Assembly: GCA_043731355.1 (NCBI GenBank)
Contig: JAYTJE010000170.1
Span: forward strand, 1-42,833
Direction: 5' to 3'
DNA length: 42,833 bases
DNA from: GWC2-56-14 sp043731355
GTDB taxonomy: Bacteria > Nitrospirota > UBA9217
The notes under the pieces are model-generated. The model saw nothing but the letters and a program-made list of their open reading frames with translations. It was not told the origin of the DNA and searched no databases. Made by a program: the position numbers and the translations under genes. Shown piece by piece: positions 16,549-23,705 of the stretch; within the stretch, counting starts at the first letter, position 1; every line of letters begins with the position of its first letter.

Positions 16549-17725
16549 CGGCGTACCTGAACTTTTTGATCATGGCTGCGGTAATGAACGTTGCTGCGCC
16601 GATCAATACGGCAAGCAGCGGCGCCACCACAAGCGAACCCAGGAACCATTCATACAAGCGCGATGAGAATTGCGCAAATACCGTGGCAAAAGAAAGGTCC
16701 GTAAGCCACGTACCGTGGCGCATATAGTACCCCACTTCGATGCAAAGCGCCGGCACAAAAGGCGGCATGGCCAGATGTTGAACGTTCAGCGCCACGACCT
16801 TGTTCAGGTTCAGCCTGAGCGCGACATACAGGATCACGAGCGAATGGGCGAACAGGATCGGCAGCACCGCCAGGAACAAGCCCACGGCCGCCGACCACGC
16901 CAGCCCTTCGGGAGTTGCGTTCTCCCGCAGCAGCATCCTCAGCACCTTGCCCGGATGGCGCAGCAGCGACAAATCGAACCGGGGCCCCGTCTTCACTAAT
17001 TTTTTATGAGGCAGCGGCAGCAGCCGCCTGCCCACCAGCATGGAATGGATGCGGGTGAGCCGCAGATTGTCAAGAAAAGGCTTAAAGTGCGAGACCCGCT
17101 CCCCGGGCTTCGGATAGTGGACCGAGATCGGCGTCATCAGAAGCTCAAGCCCAGCCCAGGCCGCTTTGGCCAGCACCTCCGCCTCAAAATCATACCGGCT
17201 GCCCTTGAAACGCAGCTGATTGAGATAGCGCACGGGATAGGCCCGGAAACCGCTCTGACAGTCATCGATCGTGAGCCCCGTCTCTGCCTTGAACCAGAAG
17301 TTGGCGAACTTTCTGCCGAAGCGGCTCGAGGCCGGCACGTTGTCCGTATTAAAATCCCTGCACCCGACGACGAGACGATTATCGTTTTCCTTCAGCAGCG
17401 GAAAGAAACGCGCCAGGTCCCGGGTATCATGCTGGCCGTCCGCATCAATGGTGATCATATACGTGCCGCCGCGTTCTTCGATAAAGCGCGAAGCGGTCAG
17501 GATCGCCTCTCCCTTGCCGAGATTCTTCCCGTGTTGTAAAAGCACGGCATCCAGCCCCGCAAGCAGCGAGGTCAGGTCAACGTCCGTGCTGCCGTCATCG
17601 ACAACAAGAACGTGCTTCGCGATCGAACAACATCCGGCAACGACGCTCTTTACCGTGTCCTTATTGTTAAACACGGGCACGACGACCCAGAGCCGGTCCT
17701 GAAGGACGTGGTTACTTTGCGGCAT
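16526..17725 (-). CDS. GT2 glycosyltransferase with C-terminal DUF2062 membrane domain
   Basis: A 399-aa protein. Residues 10 to about 220 are a GT-A family 2 glycosyltransferase: VVVPVFNN, VVDDGSTD, and the metal-binding ITIDADGQHD around 91-100. Residues about 260-390 are a membrane domain with several hydrophobic segments matching DUF2062 (LFAHSLVILYVALRLNLNK, MPPFVPALCIEVGYYM). GT2-DUF2062 proteins occur in lipid and aryl polyene glycosylation contexts and probably transfer a sugar from a polyprenyl or nucleotide donor at the inner membrane. I start at ATG 17725, with GAGGA adjacent and the domain beginning at once; the longer frame to 17899 lies over the previous gene and is not protein-like. 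Confidence 0.85.
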   Translation of the reverse strand: MPQSNHVLQDRLWVVVPVFNNKDTVKSVVAGCCSIAKHVLVVDDGSTDVDLTSLLAGLDAVLLQHGKNLGKGEAILTASRFIEERGGTYMITIDADGQHDTRDLARFFPLLKENDNRLVVGCRDFNTDNVPASSRFGRKFANFWFKAETGLTIDDCQSGFRAYPVRYLNQLRFKGSRYDFEAEVLAKAAWAGLELLMTPISVHYPKPGERVSHFKPFLDNLRLTRIHSMLVGRRLLPLPHKKLVKTGPRFDLSLLRHPGKVLRMLLRENATPEGLAWSAAVGLFLAVLPILFAHSLVILYVALRLNLNKVVALNVQHLAMPPFVPALCIEVGYYMRHGTWLTDLSFATVFAQFSSRLYEWFLGSLVVAPLLAVLIGAATFITAAMIKKFRYADVTKEGC

Positions 17726-19082
17726 TCCTCGCCCTCTCCCGGAGTTTTCTATTCGGCAGCAGCAGGTCCCACATGGGGCCGGTGTAGCCGCGCTTATGCA
17801 GCACCTGAAGACTGTTGTCCATGGCATCGGGCGGGAACACGCAGTGACGCACGTCTTTGAACGCGTTCGTGAGCGTTTCCTCGAGCCATTTCCTGTCAAC
17901 GGTCGGTGAAATATAATAGACCGGCTTCAGCAGGCCGTCTTCAGGCGAGATCAGTTTTTCCATGATCGCCAGACGCTGCAGGGGCGTATTCGGCAGGATC
18001 CGTATGCCCATAAAGATAAAGGCCACACATTTTTGAAGGCTCAGAATGTTTTTGATCCCTTCCTCCACGGTCTCCGCTGTCTCACCGGGACCGCCGAACA
18101 TGAAAAAATGCGACGTCGCGATGCCGTGGCGCACCAGGAGGTCGTTGGTTGCGATGACCTCGCTGAACGTAAAGCTCTTGCCCAGTTTCTTAAGCGTCGT
18201 GTCGCAGGCGGCGTCCGTGCCGACCTCGGCTGCCGCGAACCCGGTCTTCTTCATGCGCAGGACGATCTCGTCAGTCAGGCCTCCCGGCTTGATGAACGCG
18301 GTCCAGGGCATGGAAAAGTCCCGTCGCTCCATTTCGCTGATCACGTCAAGGTAGGCCCCATCGTCATCGTTGAGCACGGAGTCGACAAAGAACACATACT
18401 TTGTCTTAAATTTGTCGCGCAGAAGCATCATATCGTCCACAACCGCTTTTGGGTCGCGTTTTCTGAGGACCGCCCCTTCAAGCACGGGATAGGTGCAGTA
18501 CACACATTTATACGTGCAGCCCCGCTTCGTCTGGATCGAGGCGATATTGCCGCTGTGCAAATAGAATTCCAGCAGCCGCTCATCATACAGGGCTGCATTG
18601 ATCTGATCGCCGGCAAGTTTGGCCGTGGACCTGATAAGCGGCTCCTTCGGGTAGATTCCTTGCGCGGCATTGTTCGCGAACTCGACAGCCAGGACCTCAC
18701 CTTCGCCGACGATGCCGTAGTCGGCCCCGGTCTCTTCCAGGATCAGGTCCGGGATAAGCGAGAAGCCCGCGCCGCCCAGGAGCACCTTGGCCTTCGAGTG
18801 CTCCCGGACCGTGGTCACGAGGTCCTTCACGTTCTGAATGTAGTACTGCTCGTGCAGGAGGTTGACGTTGTCGATGTTCCGAACGGAGATCCCCACAAGA
18901 TCCGGTTTGAACTCACTCACTTCCCGGCCGATCGCTTCAAGCGAGGTGTTCTGCTGAAGGAAGTCGGCCTGCCGCACTTCGTGGCCTGCCTTCGTCAGCA
19001 CCGCGGCAATGATGCTCACCCCCAGGGGATAGAGCGGGTAAGGCGACAGGGTAACGTTGGCTGAGATCAGCAGCACTTTCAT
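17712..19082 (-). CDS. B12-binding radical SAM enzyme
   Basis: A 456-aa protein with an N-terminal B12-binding-type domain (MKVLLISANVTLSPYPLYPL, VGISVRNID, LLGGAGFSL, VGEGEV) and a radical SAM core with TKRGCTYKCVYC (Cys189, 193, 196). Both the size and the split match the other cobalamin radical SAM enzymes of the cluster. ATG 19082 has GGAG in front and overlaps the stop of the upstream radical SAM gene (ATGA), so the two are made together. It may methylate or rearrange the acyl chain; B12-binding members of this kind include methylases and ring-forming enzymes. Substrate unknown. Confidence 0.88.
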   Translation of the reverse strand: MKVLLISANVTLSPYPLYPLGVSIIAAVLTKAGHEVRQADFLQQNTSLEAIGREVSEFKPDLVGISVRNIDNVNLLHEQYYIQNVKDLVTTVREHSKAKVLLGGAGFSLIPDLILEETGADYGIVGEGEVLAVEFANNAAQGIYPKEPLIRSTAKLAGDQINAALYDERLLEFYLHSGNIASIQTKRGCTYKCVYCTYPVLEGAVLRKRDPKAVVDDMMLLRDKFKTKYVFFVDSVLNDDDGAYLDVISEMERRDFSMPWTAFIKPGGLTDEIVLRMKKTGFAAAEVGTDAACDTTLKKLGKSFTFSEVIATNDLLVRHGIATSHFFMFGGPGETAETVEEGIKNILSLQKCVAFIFMGIRILPNTPLQRLAIMEKLISPEDGLLKPVYYISPTVDRKWLEETLTNAFKDVRHCVFPPDAMDNSLQVLHKRGYTGPMWDLLLPNRKLRERARNAAK

Positions 19083-20350
19083 CGGTTTGTCTCCGGTGTC
19101 GTATTCTTTTGCCATTTGCGCTGTCTGAGCGCCGCTCCCCGATAGGTACCGTCGGCCTTTTCCTTTTCAATGACCTTCATGAAGAGCTTGGCCATCCTGA
19201 GGTTCTGGCTGGTTTCCTGGTAGAACGTGTCCCAGGCATAGTAATAAAGGTCCTGCAGCTTTGCCGGGGTCATCTTTGCTGGCTGATACACGACTTTTCC
19301 GCCTGTATACTGGTTCCAGTCGTTCGAGAGGATCCTGCCCTCTTTCTGGAGAGACTCGCGCACCGGTGTATGCGGGAACGGCGTCAGGATCGTAAACTCC
19401 GCCAGGTCCAGCTTGATCTCAAGAAGGAAGTCAACAAGCCGCTTGACGTAATCCTCATCCTGCTCGTCCATTCCGAGAATAATGGTCCCCTCGACGCCGA
19501 TGCCGCGGTCTTGCAGGCGTTTCACGCGGTTCCGGATATAATCGGAGGTGTCGAAAATGGCCTGGTACACATACCAGCAGCCCGCTTCGGCCGCCAGGTC
19601 CAGGATCTCGTCGTCGTCCTTGATGGGATGAGAGACCCATTTTTTCTTGAGCGGGATGAGCGCGCGGAAGAGGTCTTTTTCCCACTGGTCGTTCTGGGCC
19701 AGGGAGTTGTCCACGAAGAACAGGCGGTTGTTGTCAATGGCCGCGACTTCCCGGACGACGTCATCAATGGGGCGTGGCCGGAACTCCCGGCCGCCGAGGA
19801 ACGGCGTGCAGCAGCAGAAGCAGTTGTACCGGCAGCCCCGCGAGGCGTGAATGAGATCGACCATCTGAACGCCGCGATAGTTGTAGCTCTCCCGGTTCAG
19901 AATATTCCGCCGGGCAGGCCCCACGACGTTCATGTTCGGAAAATTCCACTGGAAATCATACACCGGTTTGAGACTCTTATTTTTCAGGTCCTGCAGCACC
20001 TGGCCGAAACGGCCTTCGGCCTCGCCGAGAAATAAGGAGTCGGCATGCTGTTTGGTTTCTTCCGCATGGATCATGGTCCCGATGCCGCCGAAAATGACCG
20101 GGATCCCGCGGGCCCTGAACCGGTCCGCGATCTCCCAACCACGCTTGATCTGGCAGGTCAGCATGCACGAGATGGCGATCAGGTCCACCTGCTCGTCGAA
20201 GTTGATGCTGTCCACATGTTCGTCCGTAAAAAGAAGTTCATCGTCGCCCGGCACCGTTGCCGCGAAGCAGATCGGACCGTGCGGAGGAAGATGGAATTCC
20301 GTCTGTCGTTCAAGTTTGGGCCATTTTGGATAAATGAGTCTGATCTTCAT
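19079..20350 (-). CDS. B12-binding radical SAM enzyme
   Basis: A 423-aa member of the same broad class: an N-terminal Rossmann-like domain (MKIRLIYPKWPKLERQTEF, GGIGTMIHAEE, LGEAEGRF) and then ASRGCRYNCFCC with Cys173, 177 and 180 as the cluster ligands. An extra cysteine at 179 and another run at CCCTP make this region unusually cysteine-rich. The start at 20350 is set by GGGAG just upstream and by the 4-base overlap with the truncated ketosynthase gene. Together with the next gene it forms a tandem pair of related but clearly different enzymes, suggesting two successive steps. Confidence 0.87.
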   Translation of the reverse strand: MKIRLIYPKWPKLERQTEFHLPPHGPICFAATVPGDDELLFTDEHVDSINFDEQVDLIAISCMLTCQIKRGWEIADRFRARGIPVIFGGIGTMIHAEETKQHADSLFLGEAEGRFGQVLQDLKNKSLKPVYDFQWNFPNMNVVGPARRNILNRESYNYRGVQMVDLIHASRGCRYNCFCCCTPFLGGREFRPRPIDDVVREVAAIDNNRLFFVDNSLAQNDQWEKDLFRALIPLKKKWVSHPIKDDDEILDLAAEAGCWYVYQAIFDTSDYIRNRVKRLQDRGIGVEGTIILGMDEQDEDYVKRLVDFLLEIKLDLAEFTILTPFPHTPVRESLQKEGRILSNDWNQYTGGKVVYQPAKMTPAKLQDLYYYAWDTFYQETSQNLRMAKLFMKVIEKEKADGTYRGAALRQRKWQKNTTPETNR

Positions 20351-21024
20351 ACTCCCTTTCTTGCTGCCAATCCAATAAAATTCTTGACCAGCCCCGTCAG
20401 GTCGGGGCATGTTTCCACCAGCGTTCGCGCTTCTTCGAGATCGCAGAGGGCCGACGGGTCAGGCCCGGTATGGCTCGCCATAACGAAGAACAGCGCTTCC
20501 TCCGCTTCCGCCCTGCCCGCGAGCATGACCGGCGCCTCGCCGGCCAGAAGCATCTCCCCCGCAGTATCGAGCACAGCCGTCAGAGCAATGCTTTCGCTCG
20601 CTGCATACACCAAAGGACCGAGCAGACCGAAATGGATCGCCGCTTCTCCGAGGGGACTGGACGGCAGCGTGTAAATAAAGAGGTTGCCCCGTGACAGGGT
20701 GCGCCCGCCCTTGAGATAGTCCTGAAAATACTCCCTGTCGGATTGGAGCGAGCCTTCCGCATTCGTCCCCACAATACCGACATCCTGTTTCCGCACGGGC
20801 GAATACTCGATGCCCGCGTCCTGCAGCGCAAGGCTGACCGCGTATGCAGTCATCCTGGAGATCGAGTCGAGCCGCCCGAAATTCTTATACGGGTGCGAAA
20901 AAATATCTTTTTTCGGCAGCGTGTGTGCGCCCTCACCCTGCTCATAGGTGTGCCACAGCTCGCTCCTGATGCAGCCATACCCTTCCCTGGTGAGCCATCC
21001 TATGCCGCGGACCATTATTTTCAT
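20347..21024 (-). CDS. Ketosynthase N-terminal-domain-only protein
   Basis: A 225-aa protein resembling only the first half of a beta-ketoacyl synthase (the Ketoacyl-synt_2 type). It has VGIVGTNAEGS and FIYTLPSSPLGEAAIHFGLLGP, but at the position of the active-site cysteine it reads GPLVYAASESIA, with Ser in place of Cys. The C-terminal half with both histidines is absent. It is not a broken gene: the frame ends cleanly and overlaps the next start. Similar short KS-like proteins accompany aryl polyene-type loci and may act as a structural or specificity partner of the full KS encoded just upstream. A catalytic role seems unlikely. Confidence 0.7.
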   Translation of the reverse strand: MKIMVRGIGWLTREGYGCIRSELWHTYEQGEGAHTLPKKDIFSHPYKNFGRLDSISRMTAYAVSLALQDAGIEYSPVRKQDVGIVGTNAEGSLQSDREYFQDYLKGGRTLSRGNLFIYTLPSSPLGEAAIHFGLLGPLVYAASESIALTAVLDTAGEMLLAGEAPVMLAGRAEAEEALFFVMASHTGPDPSALCDLEEARTLVETCPDLTGLVKNFIGLAARKGV

Positions 21025-21055
21025 ACAAGGTTTAGTTTATCTTACTTCTTTCTTC

Positions 21056-22177
21056 TTACTTCAGACCTACAACCAGCGCCGTATTCACCCCGCTGAACCC
21101 GGCATTCGTCACCAGGGCAAGCGTCTCAGCCTGAACCATCTGCTTACGATCGGAGACCCAGCCCCTGGCATCGTCGTCAGGCTCTTTCAAATTCACGGTC
21201 GGAGGAACGACCCGCTCCCGCAGCGCACGAAGTGCAATGATCATCTCGACCAGCCCCGCGGCGCCCATGGTATGGCCGATGCCGCCCTTGATCGAGTAGA
21301 CCGGCCGCGCCGCATCCTTAAAAATCGATCGAAAAGCCCGCATCTCCATCTGATCGTTGTACCGGGTGCCCGTGCCATGGGCGGAAATAAAGCCAACGTC
21401 ACCGGCGCCGATGCCCGCGGAGGTCAGTGCTTTCGAGATGGCCAGGATCAGCCCCTCGCTTTCGCGCGACGGACCGGTCATGTGATTGGCGTCGTCGCTC
21501 AGCCCCCAGCCCGCGACGGTCCCGAGAACAGGAAGGTCCTCACGCGCCGCCCGTTCTTCGCTCATCAAAAGAGCGCAGGCCGCGGCTTCGCCCACGTTCA
21601 GACCCGCCCGGTGTTTGTCAAAAGGCCTTGCCGGAGCGCTGTCCAGCGCCATGAGCGAGGAAAAGCCGGAAAAAATAAATTCCGTGATGCTGTCGCAGGC
21701 GACCGCCAGCACACAATCGGCATGGTTGTTTCGGATCATCGCCGCGGCCTGCGCCACGGCCGCCGCCGAAGACGTACAGGCTGCCGATACCAGGAGCCCT
21801 GCGCCCCTGGCCCCGGTCAGGCCGGCAATCTTGCCGAGGAGACGGGTCGCGATCGCATCGGAGGCATCGCCTTGCTGCAGAAGCATGCTCTGTTCGAGCA
21901 GGTCGATCTCGCCTTTGGTCGTGGCGAGCAGCAGCTTCGCATCGCCCGGGAAAGCGGCCCCTTCGAACAGCAGTTCCATCATCTGCATGACCAACGAAGC
22001 GCCATCGTGATACCGCAGGCCGCTTATGATGCCCGCATAATCAGAATGGAACGCCGCGGTCTTGAAACGGGTGACCCGCGATAGCGCGCTTATGCCGCCC
22101 AGCAAACCCTGCCAGCAGGCTTCTGTTCCCCTGCCGTAGGGCGTCACCATATCCGCCATGACGATGACCGGCTTCAT
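21056..22177 (-). CDS. Beta-ketoacyl-ACP synthase (FabF-like)
   Basis: A 373-aa ketosynthase with a complete triad: VSAACTSSAAAVAQ (Cys134), FISAHGTGTRYND (His267) and IKGGIGHTMGAAG (His302). ATG 22177 overlaps the thioesterase stop (ATGA), which fixes the start; the frame to 22219 lies over that gene. Its N-terminus lacks the usual VVITG motif (MKPVIVMADMVTPYG), so it is a divergent member like those of aryl polyene loci. Its closest functional partner is probably the truncated KS-like protein 31 bases downstream. It may perform the first condensation on a special starter. Confidence 0.88.
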   Translation of the reverse strand: MKPVIVMADMVTPYGRGTEACWQGLLGGISALSRVTRFKTAAFHSDYAGIISGLRYHDGASLVMQMMELLFEGAAFPGDAKLLLATTKGEIDLLEQSMLLQQGDASDAIATRLLGKIAGLTGARGAGLLVSAACTSSAAAVAQAAAMIRNNHADCVLAVACDSITEFIFSGFSSLMALDSAPARPFDKHRAGLNVGEAAACALLMSEERAAREDLPVLGTVAGWGLSDDANHMTGPSRESEGLILAISKALTSAGIGAGDVGFISAHGTGTRYNDQMEMRAFRSIFKDAARPVYSIKGGIGHTMGAAGLVEMIIALRALRERVVPPTVNLKEPDDDARGWVSDRKQMVQAETLALVTNAGFSGVNTALVVGLK

Positions 22178-22659
22178 GGTTTTTGCTGAAACTCCCCGGC
22201 CTTCCATCTTCCGCGGCACCGGTCGAGCAACTCGGGAGAAACCATAAAGGGAGCGCCCGTTTTCTCATCGGTGAACAACTGCACCATATAGCCGCTGGAG
22301 GCAAGGCTGTTGTCCTGTTTGATCAGGTGATATTCCGTGTTCAGCCGCGCCCCTTCGTTCCATATCAGCGAGGCCCTGACGATGAATTCCTCGTCAAGAA
22401 AAAGCGGTTTAAAATAGTCGATGTGAAACTCAACGAGCGGCGCCCGCAAGCCCGCTTCGAAATACTCGGGGTAGGACAGTCCAATCTTTCTGCCAAGCTC
22501 CTCGGAAGCCTCCTCGAAGTACAGCGGATATCTGCCATGCCACGCGATCGCCATGGGATCGGCCTCGTTGAAATGGACCCGTCGTTTGACCTCGACCACC
22601 AGCGGGTCGGGCGCGCCCGGGATACGCTCAAAATAATGTTTTTGTTTTCTCGTTCTCAT
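22174..22659 (-). CDS. Acyl-CoA/ACP thioesterase, hotdog fold (4HBT-like)
   Basis: A 161-aa hotdog-fold thioesterase. The 4-hydroxybenzoyl-CoA thioesterase-type motif is HFNEADPMAIAWHGRYPLYF near residues 29-48, with Asp34 as likely catalytic acid. It hydrolyses the thioester of an acyl-CoA or acyl-ACP. Aryl polyene loci carry such an enzyme (ApeK), thought to edit or release the chain. It overlaps the following KS gene by 4 bases and follows a dehydratase by 9 bases. Confidence 0.85.
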   Translation of the reverse strand: MRTRKQKHYFERIPGAPDPLVVEVKRRVHFNEADPMAIAWHGRYPLYFEEASEELGRKIGLSYPEYFEAGLRAPLVEFHIDYFKPLFLDEEFIVRASLIWNEGARLNTEYHLIKQDNSLASSGYMVQLFTDEKTGAPFMVSPELLDRCRGRWKAGEFQQKP

Positions 22660-22668
22660 GGTTCGCAG

Positions 22669-23043
22669 TCAGGCCGACAATACGACCCGCAGCTTCAGCT
22701 CCGCGATCTTTACCGTATCCTTCGTGATGAGCGCTTTTACCGTATGTTCGCCTGCCACCTCGCCGCCGTCGTTGACCACGCAGGTCAGCTCGTCGCCGGG
22801 AAACAGCGGCGAAAAATACTTTGCAAGCACCACCTCTTTCAGCGCCACGATCTTCTGCCGGCCTTTTTCGAGCGTCGAGAGCGCGCACTGGATCTGGCAC
22901 ACGCCCGGAAGGATCTTCTTCGCGGGGAAGTGGCCCTGAAAGCCGATAAATTCCGGAGGGAAGGTGAACCGGGCCGTCAGCCTCACCCCCTCAATTTCCA
23001 GAGCGGTCAGGTATTGTTCAATTTCTTCTTTGACTTTTTTCAA
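22669..23043 (-). CDS. FabZ/ApeI-like 3-hydroxyacyl-ACP dehydratase
   Basis: A 124-aa single hotdog protein with the FabZ-type motif FQGHFPAKKILPGVCQIQ (His in GHFP, then PGV), which removes water from 3-hydroxyacyl-ACP to make a trans-2-enoyl chain. It matches the small ApeI-type dehydratases that act together with an ApeP-type partner; here that partner is fused to a radical SAM enzyme (26763-28250). ATG 23043 overlaps the DUF3261-like lipoprotein stop. Confidence 0.83.
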   Translation of the reverse strand: MKKVKEEIEQYLTALEIEGVRLTARFTFPPEFIGFQGHFPAKKILPGVCQIQCALSTLEKGRQKIVALKEVVLAKYFSPLFPGDELTCVVNDGGEVAGEHTVKALITKDTVKIAELKLRVVLSA

Positions 23044-23705
23044 CGGCGGAGCTCCTTCTGCCTGACGACCAGACGGTAACCGTGCTGGTAGTTCCGCAGC
23101 ACAATGCCCAGAGGAAATTTTTTTCCATCCTGCGGCTGATAATCGTAGTACGAGACCCGCCAGACCGCCCGATTGTCCTCATAATAGGTTTTCGTGCGCA
23201 GGTCCGTTGGTTCTCCTGCGAACACATATTCCAGCGCGCCCTCACCCGATGGCTGCCGGAAAACAAGCCGGTCCTTCTTGCGCGCGAGCCGCGCCCGGGC
23301 CGAGGGGACCAGATCGAAATACACGCGCATGATATCATCTCCCACGGCGCGTCCAATATCACCTTTGTCCGCCAGCGGCCCGATGGCGGACTGCGAGAGG
23401 ACTCCGTCCTTGTTGCCCGTGACCTCGAACAGCTTCACGCCCATGTGGTTCATACAGGCTACTTTATAGGACCGGTCAGCGGTATTGATCTCGAGGTAGC
23501 CTATCCCGGCGAAGGAGAACCAAGTATACTCAAAAACAATCGAGTTGAGCAATTGAAAACTGTCCGCATTCCCGCTCCTGAAGCGTTCAACGACCGCCTG
23601 CGGATCAACGAGATCCAGAGGAACGAACGCTGTTTCCTTGAACGGCGCGGTGGACGCGCACCCCGCCAGAAAAGCAGCCAGGACTCCCGCCAGCAGCCGT
23701 CTCAT
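23040..23705 (-). CDS. DUF3261-like outer membrane lipoprotein
   Basis: A 221-aa lipoprotein: signal peptide MRRLLAGVLAAFLAGC with Cys16 in a clear lipobox. The rest is rich in beta-strand-like sequence with conserved-looking Trp/Tyr (YTWFSFAGIGYLEI, WRVSYYDYQ). Position and size fit the DUF3261 lipoproteins of aryl polyene loci, which have a LolB-like role in receiving or placing the product at the outer membrane. It overlaps the MMPL gene by 4 bases, and the LolA-like gene is next in line, so the three likely make one trafficking route. The family call rests on context as much as on sequence. Confidence 0.72.
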   Translation of the reverse strand: MRRLLAGVLAAFLAGCASTAPFKETAFVPLDLVDPQAVVERFRSGNADSFQLLNSIVFEYTWFSFAGIGYLEINTADRSYKVACMNHMGVKLFEVTGNKDGVLSQSAIGPLADKGDIGRAVGDDIMRVYFDLVPSARARLARKKDRLVFRQPSGEGALEYVFAGEPTDLRTKTYYEDNRAVWRVSYYDYQPQDGKKFPLGIVLRNYQHGYRLVVRQKELRR

